Below the pieces are notes generated by a model, which was given only the letters and a program-made list of their open reading frames with translations, was not told where the DNA came from and searched no databases. The translations under genes and the position numbers were made by a program. Shown here piece by piece: positions 23,757 through 34,884 of a DNA stretch of 64,000 bases. Origin of the DNA: Sinohyriopsis cumingii (taxonomy: Eukaryota; Mollusca; Bivalvia; Unionida; Unionidae); the NCBI GenBank assembly GCA_028554795.2, contig CM068831.1, forward strand, positions 29,416,159-29,480,158, written 5' to 3'. Positions within the stretch are counted from its first letter, which is position 1. The number at the start of each line of letters is the position of its first letter.

Positions 23757-26215
23757 ATGTTAAATTCCCATTGTCCCCAGACAACCCACGAATTTTTTTT
23801 CATTATCAATCAGAATCTTGTTAATAACACGTTTTCACTCGGATACAGCAAAATATTTTACATTTTCCACTTAATGTTTATGCTGCGGAAAGAGCTGACC
23901 CATCTTCTACTTGTACATATCATTGACACTGAAATAATGTGTGTGTTTGTGTGGTTGCATGTGCATTGGATTTTTAACTTATATTTAACAAGTTTAGTCA
24001 AATAAAGCTACGTCTGCAATGTAGCAGCTTATAACTATGTCTAGCACTGAGGCAGCAGACGTGTAGCATCATGTCACATGACTCATCCGGGGTTTAAACC
24101 GACGATCTCCAGCATCCGATAGGGACGTTATATCTACGCACACAAAGAAACCGTTTGTATTAATCATCTTATAGATCACAACGAAAAGCAGATTTCATTA
24201 CCTTTGTTGCCTTCGTGTTCTTTGTCACCCCCAAATGAATGTCAATAATATTATCATTACTATAAAGAAAGAATTTAACATATATATCTATACGATTTGC
24301 TATATCTTGGGAAGATTATTTGTATCATCACAGGGTCGATTATATAGAGTTCAAAATTTTATAGGAATATAGGCCTGGTAGATAGTATGGGTTTTTTGAT
24401 GCATGAATGTAATAAATATAACTATGCGGCTTGCATTCGACTGATCAAGTAGTGTTTCTTTATTTTAATTTATTGTAAAATCTTGCTGTAATTATTTAGT
24501 TGTGATATTGCACCTTACATATTAACAGCTGAAAAATAATAAGTCGAATTTCATAAATGTTTGGTTAAGCTTCCTTTAAGATGTATACATTGTAATGTTA
24601 GATTCTGAAATATATCGATTCCGGCACAGCGACATTTTATCATATTCCCACGAAAGCGTTCAGGTACATAGGTTGGTATCTTTAAGGGACTGATAGATCG
24701 TAAAACGTATTGGCTTGTCATTTTATAATACTGTCGTATTCTAATTGGTTTAATTATGCTAATGAAACCATAACTCTTTCTCAATACGCTCTATCTTGAT
24801 TGAAACGTATAGTCAATATTGTATAAACGAAATTTGTCTGCAAATCAACATCAAATTGTACTGGCAATATAGTTACTTTATGTCACTCGCTCTCCATTGG
24901 AGAGGTTAGAAAATCGTTGTGTTAGTAAGTTTCGTATCTCCTAGCCTGAATTTCACCAGCAGTATTTTGCAAATCAAACACACTCACCTGATGGGCAAAC
25001 TTTAAAGTCTGAGTTCAAATTGTCCCCAGCAATATCTGGGCTTAGCTTAAGACTTGTGTTGGCGACATTACCAGTACATGTTGATGTTTAGGCCCGCGTA
25101 GCTTACACAACAGCTTTTTTGTTTTGAGGGGTTGTTGTTAATCTGTTAAATCTGTATCATCAACGATGTCTACCAGATGTGTTCTATTCAGAATAGTAAA
25201 TCATGATTAACTATGCATGAAACAGCGCTAAAAGTGACACTTAATGTCCTATTCCCTTGTCCGCTTCATTTAGTACCTCTTGTTTCTCTTTTAATTTTAA
25301 AAGAGGACTGTGGCTGTGTGTTTATTAGAATTAAATATCTTCAAATATAAACACACATGTTGGCGTATCTATAATGCATTTACTAACTATCCTAATAATA
25401 AATATATACACAGCTTAGACAGTGGCGTCTTTATTTAACATGGGCTCCCGGCTGATATGAAGAATACATTTGATGTGCCTGGGTCACATCATATGAAACA
25501 CCTTTGACGTTGTATGTGTATCGTAATGATGTTCTAGATGAATTGGTTTTCGATATTTTATAAAATCAACTGACACTGTAATTTATGCATTTCTTCCCTG
25601 GTTTATTGCTACAAATTTTTGTATTGTCTAGCTCTTCAGTGTACTATGCAATCTTGATTGTGCTGATGTGTATTTGAAATATGTGCACAAGAAAAACCAC
25701 ACCTATTATTTAATATCGGCATATACCTATATCGGACAATACAAAAGGAACATAGGGGCAGACTGAAAAGGCAAGCTTGCTAATCGTCCGTTGTAATTCC
25801 ATCAATATCTAAGATAACACAATTGTGGCCCAGTAATTTGTCCTGATGATGAAATCATCTTACGTAGATACATATATGTACACTGATCAGGACTCTTATG
25901 ACGAGAAGCAACAAATCACAACTATAAATCGAAGATGATATATCTGAATCAATAATGGATATTCAACGGTTATATTTACTGAGACAGTTCCAATGCTGAA
26001 TAATTAGTGTTATAGGTATGGTATCGATTCGCAGTGCACGTACTGTGAAACTGAAAGTAATGATTTTGTATAAATTTATTACAAGTTGCTAAGATGCCAG
26101 GCATGCATGATATTTCGCTGCCCTTATATAATCTTATTTCCTTTTATAGCAAGCGAATGCGTTCTTTCCTGCCTCGGTACCTCGAGTATATATTTGAAGA
26201 AATACGAAACAGAAT
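23757..26215. repeat. Segmental duplication, copy 1
   Basis: Matches 31010-33850 in direct orientation over its length with roughly 80-90% identity by eye. Shared anchors include TTAAATTCCCATTGT at the left, AACAGCTGAAAAATAATAAG in the middle and ATTTATTACA.RTTGC near the right. It contains a truncated family A SINE (24.0-24.13 kb) in both copies, so the SINE predates duplication. No gene was seen inside. Confidence 0.9.
24000..24135 (-). mobile_element. Truncated family A SINE (in duplication copy 1)
   Basis: On the minus strand, CATGATGCTACACGTCTGC and GCCTCAGTGCTAGACAT match the SINE body. Part of the tRNA-like head (GGTTTAAACCCCG, B-box-like) remains and an internal piece is deleted. The same truncated element recurs at 31.3-31.44 kb. 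Confidence 0.75.
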
Positions 26216-27541
26216 ACGAAACACAGAAGAAGCTTTGCTTCTCTGCTAACTTTATCTGGTGTACCAGAGCATGGCAATAATTTATAAGATCAATTCTAGG
26301 GAAGCTTACAGCTTGAAGTTCGGCAGTTCGCGTAAGTTGTTTATGGGTAATATGACATTTTACTCACTATTTTAACCTAATATATGAGGTTCAAATTGAT
26401 ATTAAATCAAAATCATTTATAAGTTCAACACTGTAAGAAAGACAACATATTAACAAATAGTCCCTAGTTACGATCCAAGTCCTCAAGGAACTTGTTTAAT
26501 TTAGCCTGGCTCATCGCCTTATACAATATATGATCTAACGAAAATCGCGTCCTTCATTTTCGTTTGCTTAAATTTGTATTAGACTTTGCCCTTGCAGAGA
26601 AGCTTCTCTTCATTATGATTAATTGACACCTGACAACATTTTCAACTGTCCTACAGCAATGTTCTCGATCGAATTATACTCGGTTGAACTACTGAATCAC
26701 ATCGTATGATATTTAATCTTGAAAATTCAAGAAGAGAGATGCCCACTTTCCCTGTGTAACTTCCTTTTCTTCTTAATGACCAGGTGATATCACTCTCATG
26801 CCTATTATGAACATCTCTATTATATTGTATTCTCGTACAATGCATGGGAGACTGGCGGATGCGACTTCAGTTCCGTACTTTAAATTGACCATCTTCGGAT
26901 AACATCAAGAAGAGATAAAAATTGTAATTTCCGCTTTTCGGGAACATTTACAACAGATAGAGATATTTGCACAGTTTTACGACAATAATAATTCTGGTGC
27001 TTCCTTTCGCTATAAGGATATTACAACTTGGAGATGCCACATGGCCTTGTTTGTAATAGCGTAGTTGTTTACTGCAATTAATAACATTCTGAAGCCGTAA
27101 CAATCTTACAAAGCCGTAACAATCTTACAAATGTTTCAGATAATAATATTAATAAAAAATTAGATAATGTATTAAACAATAATAAAATAAACAGTATAAT
27201 GAACAATACAAAATAAAACAATACAATATTTTCAAAGTATGATTATCACTCTGTAACGGATATGATTGAAATTGACAAAAATGAATCAATCTAGCCGAAA
27301 AATAACTTGCACTAAATAACGTACTGATAGAACCTGTCTGAAGATGCCCCTGAATCACATTACTAATGAATATAATTTGATGGACAGTGGAGGCCACATC
27401 TTTTGTATTTAACACTGTAAATTTGGGAATTATGTCATCTATGAATGGTTCATTATTGGGCACGTTTAATGTTTGCCTTTTTAATTTCTCGGACGTTTCA
27501 CTAAGAATCATTTATTGTCATATGAGAGGACTTTCACACAC

Positions 27542-27586
<45 letters not shown>

Positions 27587-28084
27587 AGGGAGAGAGTTAT
27601 ATAATAAAAACTTTCCTGTCCTTTTGTTTATTCTTAATATTTATTTTATTTTTTGGGGAGTGGATTTGTCTTCCTTTGGGACTTTACACAAAAGATTGTT
27701 CGCTTAGCCAAGATAAACATCCTAAAATAGCACAATATTGTTTTCTGCGGCTTGTATTTACTTGGAATGGCATTAATATATAATGTGTATCCTTCGATCG
27801 CCTTATAACATATCGTCTATGTTCGTACAACCGTATTACCATTATGCATGGCAACCAGTTTAACCATTCTATTATTTTGCAGAAATTTGTATATTGACTG
27901 TTTCTTTTTACAAGAATCAACTATTTGTTATTTTTCAATCAAACTGTCAAAGGTATTCATCACTTGAACTTGATTAGGTCCTTGTGAGCATATATCTCAA
28001 AATGCCATTACTTATCATGATCCTTACACTGTTGCTTTTAATAACCGACTGTTTGGTTTGGGGACACATTATCATATTAAAGAC
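26216..28084. other. Non-coding DNA, no supported gene
   Basis: Holds an 18-bp tandem duplication (AAGCCGTAACAATCTTACA, ~27093-27130) and a (GA)n tract at 27546-27583. Short open frames have no recognised domain. Confidence 0.5.
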
Positions 28085-28215
28085 TATTTTGTACAGAGGC
28101 AGATGCTACAATGCCTTTGTCTAGAATCACACGACAGTGGGCAGCCTGGGCTGATTTAGGCAGAATTTGAACCCAGCATCCAACGTTTTAACCACCGAGC
28201 CACATGCTCACTGCT
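28085..28215 (-). mobile_element. tRNA-derived SINE fragment (other family)
   Basis: The minus strand has GTGGCTCGGTGGTTAAAAC (A-box-like) and GGGTTCAAATTCTGCC (B-box-like), then sequence that does not match families A or B. Only the 5' part is evident. Confidence 0.6.
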
Positions 28216-28507
28216 CATTCCGTGTTACATGTATTTAACTCCGATGAAATAGAACGAGAAATACCTTCAACATGCGTCATGAAAGAGAAAGCAATCACTA
28301 CGCCATTGCATATCCAAATATAGGCAAATACGCACACTACTTGTTGTGTCGGTAGATTGTATGACAGGCTTACTTATTCCTTAATTGGGACTCTCGTCTT
28401 GGTTTCTAATTAAGGTGCAAAAGCTTGCAACCAGATCAAAATAGTGGCTCAAATTTAAAACGATATCACAAGGAAACAAATTATCTCTTCAAATGCTATG
28501 TCATCTC

Positions 28508-28519
28508 ATATATATATAT

Positions 28520-28590
<71 letters not shown>
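28508..28590. repeat. (TA)n microsatellite
   Basis: Long AT repeat with a short internal CACACA. Confidence 0.96.
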
Positions 28591-28591
<1 letters not shown>

Positions 28592-28681
28592 CTCCAGAGT
28601 CATGTCGTGACTAGTTTGCTCTGTTGAACTGATGTCCGAAATATCGATCGAAAATTATACATGAACATTACGCAAACCTCT

Positions 28682-28683
<2 letters not shown>

Positions 28684-28753
<70 letters not shown>
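28684..28753. repeat. (TA)n microsatellite
   Basis: About 70 bp of AT repeat. It lies just left of the unrecognised copy B genes. Confidence 0.96.
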
Positions 28754-28755
<2 letters not shown>

Positions 28756-28854
28756 AGGGGGACTCCTAAGGATGAGTGGGATATATCATCATACTTAAAT
28801 GGTCGTCAGAGTAAGTCCTAGACTTCCTATCTTCGACCTGTGGTGATATATACT

Positions 28855-29287
28855 TTATTGTGAGTGCTTTACGTAGACACTTCTCAAAACCATTTTCAGA
28901 TTATTTTGACCTTGACAAGCTACGCACACATCGTTGTAAACATCTTCAGTGCTTAAAAGTTGACGAATCATTTTTCCCATACAGGTCGAGAAGTATTGAG
29001 ATGAAATAGCAAATCTTTTAACAGAACGAGTCTCTCGTGTACATTTAATGATACCACACCCATGGTTTTTGTCGTACTGTGTTGTACAGATCATAATGAG
29101 CCCTCAGTGAATCAGATGGTGAACGAAATCCTAGAACGTATGTCACTAAGACACACGCATCACGACGACCTAAATTCATGGGATACATTTCTGGTAAAAA
29201 GCGTTGGTATTCCACCACCGTCTGAATATTGTCATTGATTTCCTTCCACGCCAATCGTTTTATTGCTAATGATACAGGTCGTGGCAT
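28855..29287 (-). pseudogene. Unrecognised gene B2, frameshifted
   Basis: Starts at a true ATG (29287) with MPRPVSLAIKRLAWKEINDN and runs 80 codons to LYNTVRQKPWVWYH. An overlapping frame (29094-28855) then continues with CTRETRSVKRFAISSQYFST and a cysteine-containing VYNDVCVACQ, which looks like one gene broken by a single frameshift near 29.05 kb. Total about 140 residues. I do not recognise the family. It lies downstream of gene B1 on the same strand, between two copies of a duplicated flank. Codon composition is more even than in the surrounding AT-rich DNA. Confidence 0.45.
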
Positions 29288-29454
29288 GGTTGTTAATTTT
29301 AATACCTCTTTTTGTTTGATCTAATAAGTGTACCTTTTGCACAGAACTAGTCATACATTGTCGCTGTATCCAAAACGTTTAGTCATTAGTTTGCACGTCA
29401 AACACCACTTATAATTTCCATCTACAGATACAATTTGATAGGAAACATTTAGTT

Positions 29455-30405
29455 ATTCCTTGAACTCTTCCTCTGGAATTCCATTAGTACAGCAAACTTC
29501 TAAGTAGTAGGACGAGTAGCAACCAAAGTCTTATAGTCCTCATCCAGTTGAACAATGACCAATGGAACGTTTTCAAATGAATCAGTCCTCTTATACCATT
29601 CAAATTCCAGTGGTTTCAACATTGGTGACGTAAGGATGCAATTGTTCTTTGCGTTGAACTAGTATTTTGACCAACTCTTGGTACATGCCTTTTCTCAAAT
29701 CCACAGGTAAACTACGAATGTTCTCTTTTAAAGAACCCCAGTGATTATTGACGTCGTCCCACTATATGTAGGTAGTGACAATCCGGAGACCATCGAGCAT
29801 GTACCAGGTAAGTCGATTCGTTCTGGTCCCACTGGTGTAGTGACACACCGAAACTGATACTATTGACTTTATCCCTTCGTCGAAGCAGATAATTTCTGCT
29901 CTGGCTAATTCTTCTGGGTTTGGTCTTCCCAGATATTTAGGTTATTTTCTTTGGCAGGTTTGGAATCGACTTTCAAAGTCGCAGTATTTAGGCAAACGCA
30001 CAGGGAACGAATATACATCTTTCACATGTTCATTTCGATAAGGGTATGATGAAATCCACAGGAAAACGCATAGAGTTGGATAACATCCGTAGGGTTTTAG
30101 CCACATGGCTTCATGTCGAGAATGGCACTGTCAAAGAAAAACAGTAAAACCAAAGGTGTACGATAATGAGTGACATCGCATTCGCATTCGTCAGGTTTAA
30201 CAAGCATATCATCACTTTCCATGGTACGTGTGGTAGTAGTGGTAGTAGTTATAGCAAAATTTCCAAGCCGTCCTGCTGAAGTAGTCATAAAGCAGTTCCA
30301 ATGATTTGTTATTGAATCGCTGAGGTCATTTACATCGCAAGGCACAGCATCGCACTCCACTTGGAAGTCACGGAACTTGAATGGTGTCTGTTTAAAAATA
30401 TTCAT
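29455..30405 (-). pseudogene. Unrecognised gene B1, multiply broken
   Basis: An ATG at 30405 opens a 102-codon frame (MNIFKQTPFKFRDFQVECDA...), with a short Thr run encoded by a GTA/GTG repeat, ending in a TAA. Coding character continues in shifted frames: VYSFPVRLPKYCDFESRFQ, then RPNPEELARAEIICFDEG, then DDVNNHWGSLKENIRSLPVD and ENVPLVIVQLDEDYKTLVAT down to about 29.47 kb. The ancestral protein was therefore probably about 300 residues. No family was recognised. A TATA box with the same TATAAAAAGG core as the Polinton genes at 58-61 kb lies 60 bp upstream, suggesting that B1/B2 come from a related element. Confidence 0.5.
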
Positions 30406-31009
30406 CTTTCTCGCTTGGTGTTGATAGTTACAATGAACTATCCGTCTTGGCCTTTTTCCCTTTTTATACTAGCTATAACGAAGTCTCGAGATTGTAAATC
30501 TTTCATTTGTATGCCTAATTTAGGAAGTCTTCGATTTTGCTTGCTGGACAACGTACCACCTTATCTAAGGTACCGTCATAAAGGGACCGCAGTGTGATGA
30601 GTGCAAAGGCCATATAAAGGTACGGGCACCATCGAGTATGTTCCAGAATAGATGAATCATTATGGATACGTCGATCCATATGCAACTTCAGACCACTACT
30701 GAAACACTGTACTTCTTATACTAATCCAGTCTCAGGTCACAAGTAGACAACTCATGTTCAAGTTAAAACATTCTAAATAGGCAATCCTTCCCTGTTTGAA
30801 AATACTCTATCTGTTTCAATCCGCTCTTTCACTACAATTAACCACATTTCACTTCATCCCCTTCATCTGTTCTCGTCACAAGATCTGGACTAACGTAGAA
30901 TCGACTACCCTCCTATCGTCTATCCTATTCAACCAGGACTAACGCATGTATGTCACATCAGCATGGGCTATCATGCAAATGACAGAGACAGAGCCCTAGG
31001 GATTTGCCC
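30406..31009. other. Right part of copy B, no gene seen
   Basis: Apart from the TATA box, nothing recognisable. It runs into the terminal-type motif at 31.01 kb. Confidence 0.4.
30458..30469 (-). promoter_or_regulatory. TATA box of gene B1
   Basis: The minus strand reads AGTATAAAAAGGGAAAAAGG, about 55-65 bp before the B1 ATG. It shares the TATAAAAAGG core with boxes at 58754, 58311 and 60946 in the main Polinton. Confidence 0.65.
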
Positions 31010-31299
31010 ATGCTAAATTCCCATTGTTCCCAGACACCCCAGGACCTTTTTGACCCGGATTTCAATTGTCCCCTGACAGCCCCACTACAATACTAATACC
31101 TTCACAATATCAATCAGAATCTTGTTAACAACAAGTTTTCACTCTGATACAGCAACATAGTTTACCTTTTGCACTTAATGTTTATTCTGCGGAAAGAGCT
31201 GACCCATCTTCCACTTGTAAATATCATCCACTCTTTAATAATGTGTGTGTTTGTGTGGTTGTATGTGAATCAGATTGTAACTTATATTTAAGAATTTTA

Positions 31300-31440
31300 G
31301 TCAAATATCGCTACCCGGTAGTGTGGCAGCCCAATAGTATGTCTAGCATTGAGGAAAGCAAACATGTCCCATGACTCAGCCGTGGTTCGAAACTACGATG
31401 GTCCAGCATCCTAAAGGGACGTTCTAATTACGTAGGCTAC
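31300..31440 (-). mobile_element. Truncated family A SINE (in duplication copy 2)
   Basis: Counterpart of 24000-24135, with the same truncation. Confidence 0.72.
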
Positions 31441-33264
31441 CAGAGAGGTCACACACAAAGAAATTGTCTGTATTAATCAATATGCAGAACACATAGGAAA
31501 AACAGATTTCATTATCTTTGTTGTCTTCGGGTTCTGGGTCATCCACAAATGTATGTTAACAAATGTATCATTACTATAATGAATACAATTAGCAGATATA
31601 TCTATATGACTTGCTATATTTCGGGAAGGTTTAATAACATTTGCATCATCACAGGGTTGATTATACAGTGTTCAAAATTTCACTGGAAGATATGTTTGGT
31701 AGACTTATGGTCATTTTAATGCATGAATGTAGCAAATGTAACTATTTCATTTGTATTGCATTGATGAAGTAAAGTTCATTTTAATCACATGTTGAATCAT
31801 GCTGGAATTTTGTGGTCATAATATAACACTTTTCATATTAACAGCTGAAAAATAATAAGTCGAATCATAAATGTTTGGTTAACGCTTCCTTTAAGATGTA
31901 TATATTGTACTGTTAGATTCTGGCATATATTGAGTCCTGCACAGCGCCATTGTATCGTATCACCACGAAAACGTTCAGGTACAATGGTTGATATCATTAA
32001 GGGACTGATAGATCGTAAAGCGTATAGGCTTGCGATTTTATAATCCTGTCGAATTATAATTGGTTTAATTATGCTAATGAAACCATAACTCTTACTTTCA
32101 ATACCCGCTATAATTTGTGAAGCTTATAGTCAATATTGTACAAACGAAATTTCTCTACAAATCCGTATCGAATTGTACTGGCTGTATAGCTACTTTATGT
32201 CACTCGCTCTCATTTGGAGAGGTTGATAGAGTCTTTGTGTTATTAATGTTCGTGTTTCCACGCCTGGATTTGACCAGCAGTACTTAGGTCTGAAACGAAA
32301 ATGCAAATCCACCAACCTGATGGGCAAAATTAAAAAGTCTGAGTTCAAATTGTCCGCTTCAAATTATTATCTCTGGGCTTAGATTAAGACTTGTGTTGGT
32401 GACATTATCAGTATATGTTGATGTTTAGGCTCACGAGCTTTTCACAAGGGTTTTTTTTTTTGTTTGTTTGTTTTGGGGGGTTGTTGTTAAATCAGTTAAA
32501 TCTGTATCTTCAACGATGTCTACCGGAAGTTGTCTATTCATAGTAATAAATGGTGCTTAAGTATGCATGAAAGAGCACTAAAAGTGAGACTAAATGCCCT
32601 TTTCCCGTGTCCGCTTCTTTAAGTACCTTTTGTTTCTCTTTTAATTTTACAAAGAGGACTGTGGCTATATGTTTTTAGAATTAAATATCTTCAAACATAT
32701 ACACATATAATGGCGTGTCTATAAGGCACTTACTAACTAACCTAATATTACAATCTATACACAGCTTATACAGTGGCATCTTTATTTAATATGGGCTCAC
32801 GGCCTAGTCTGAGATGACGAATATATTTGATGTTCCTGGTGTATATCGTAATAAACAACTTTGCCCTTGTATGTATAATGTGATGATGTTCCAGCTTATA
32901 TCATTTTCGATATTTTACAAGCGATAGGTTTATATAAGCAAGTAACACTGTAATTGAAGAATTGTATCCGGGTCTGTTGCTACATCCTTTTGTGTTGCCT
33001 GACTCTTTACTTTTGCTATATAACCTTGCTTGTGCTGATGTGTATTTGAACTATGTGCATACCAAAAACCACACATATTACATCATATCGTCTTATTCCT
33101 ATGTCTGACAATAAATAAGGAATACATGGTTTGACTCATAAAATGACCGAAAATACAAGCTAGCTATCCGTCCTTTGTAATTCGATCAATATCTAAGATA
33201 ACACACTTATGGCCCAATTATTTGTCTTGAGGAGGAAATCATCTTACATAGATCATAACTGACA

Positions 33265-33435
33265 TGCATATATGTAAACCGATCATGACTCTTATGACGA
33301 AAAACAACACATATATGTAAACCGATTAGGACTCTTATGACGAAAAACAACACATGTATGTAAACCGATCAGGACTCGTATGACGAAAAACAACACATGT
33401 ATGTAAACCGATCAGGACTCGTATGACGAAAAACG
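33265..33435. repeat. 47-bp tandem repeat
   Basis: About four copies of a unit containing TATGTAAACCGATCAGGACT and ATGACGAAAAACAACACA. Duplication copy 1 has a single unit at about 25875-25925, so the array expanded after duplication. Confidence 0.9.
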
Positions 33436-33474
33436 AAGATGATAGATCTGAATCGACAAAGGATATTCAGCAGT

Positions 33475-33725
33475 TATATTTTATGAGACAGGTCCAAGGC
33501 TGAATAATTAGTGTTATCAGTATGGTCTTGATTCGCAATGCACGTACTGTGAAATTGAAAGTAATGATTTTGTATAAATTTATTACAAATTGGGAAATTC
33601 AACGGTTACATTTTTGAGACAGGTCCAAGGCTGGATAATTAGTATACTCAGTGTGGTCTTGATTTGCAGTACAAGTACTTTGAAATTGAAAGTAATTTGT
33701 TTGTATGAATTTATTACAGGTTGCA
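33475..33725. repeat. ~115-bp tandem duplication
   Basis: Two adjacent copies, each with GAGACAGGTCCAAGGCTG and a GAAATTGAAAGTAAT...TGTATRAATTTATTACA end. Only one copy exists at 25.97-26.09 kb. Confidence 0.88.
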
Positions 33726-33864
33726 AAGATAGCAGTCATGCATGTTATTTGACTGCCCTTAAATAATCTCGTTTCTTTTTATAGTAAGCGAAGGCGTTCT
33801 TTAGTGCCTCGATATCTCGAGTATACACTTGAAGAATGACAAAACAGAGAGCAAGCTGTACACA

Positions 33865-33869
<5 letters not shown>

Positions 33870-33905
<36 letters not shown>
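33870..33905. repeat. (TA)n microsatellite
   Basis: AT repeat adjoining a SINE fragment. Confidence 0.94.
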
Positions 33906-33910
<5 letters not shown>

Positions 33911-34055
33911 TGAACCTTGCATCTGAGTAGCTTCCCGTATGTCGGTGGTTCTTTTGGGGATTTTTCCGGCGTCATCCTCCAGCAAATATACTGTCCGCCA
34001 TGTGGAGCCTTTTAGTTGCTGAAATACACTGCTTAACCCAAAACAACATCAACAA
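33906..34055 (+). mobile_element. Family B SINE fragment
   Basis: GGTGGTTCTTTTGGGGATTT and CTGTCCGCCATGTGGAG match the 3' body of the 9.46- and 13.8-kb SINEs; the tail CAAAACAACATCAACAA is the expected A-rich end. The tRNA-like head is missing. Confidence 0.72.
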
Positions 34056-34884
34056 GATCATTTGTTCCTTTAATCAAATCATTGCAACCCTAATCTGATC
34101 TTGTGGTGCGAGTCCAAAATGAATATGACATCTTTACTAGCCAAGGGGTATTGATACTTTTAGTTCCACATAGGCGCAAACCGAAATGGATCGACGACCC
34201 TTGACTAGTAAAGGTGAGTCTATATTTCTTGGTGCCAGGTGAATATGCTAGTAGACGAAAACCCTACTCGCTACATATACGCGATAGTTTTGCTGATTGT
34301 TTACGATTGGCGTTGACGTTTCTGAAGTAAAATATATCATATTATTTTTTGAATATATGACTTAAATTATGTATGACAATGTATTACAGATTACCACTTT
34401 CTATTGTTACAACGAATGTAACTTTCCATTACCTAGCTTTGCACCTGCATTGGTGAATAACTAATTTCATTGTCGATATTGAAACTATTTTCGAAATTTC
34501 AAAACCATCCCTAATTATGTATGTTCTGTAGTTCGTTTAAACACATTCCTTAGCACTTTCTTCATTAATTGCAGGTACTAGAGGTACACAGAATAAAGGC
34601 GCACAGAAACAATTCTTCGAACATCTCCTTGACGTTTTTGAAGCTCATAAATATATCATTTTTGTGGCGAGAGGAAACTGTCTGCACGAAATTATCATCA
34701 AGATCGGGACAATTACCGTGTTACATTTGGATTCATACATTGTCACAAAAGCCTAAATGTGTGGCTATCATTTTTGAAAATATTTAACTAACTTATGTTA
34801 GATGTTGCACTTCACTGATAGTAATGGATTAGTTGTGTATATGACAGTTTAATTCTTTTGTTACATCAAACTATTTTAAAAAAA
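34056..34884. other. Upstream region of the GPCR gene
   Basis: AT-rich. No TATA box or conserved element can be assigned with confidence. An upstream non-coding exon cannot be excluded. Confidence 0.35.

Larger units (their letters stand above)
31010..33850. repeat. Segmental duplication, copy 2
   Basis: Direct copy of 23757-26215. It is longer because of internal expansions: extra terminal-motif sequence at 31.03-31.09 kb, a 47-bp tandem repeat at 33.27-33.43 kb and a ~115-bp duplication at 33.48-33.72 kb. The right end stays homologous to about 33850, where a (TA)n tract begins. Confidence 0.9.

Noticed and set aside
34858..34884. Upstream extension of the GPCR frame
   Set aside because: It begins at TTG; the ATG at 34885 has a good start context and is preferred.
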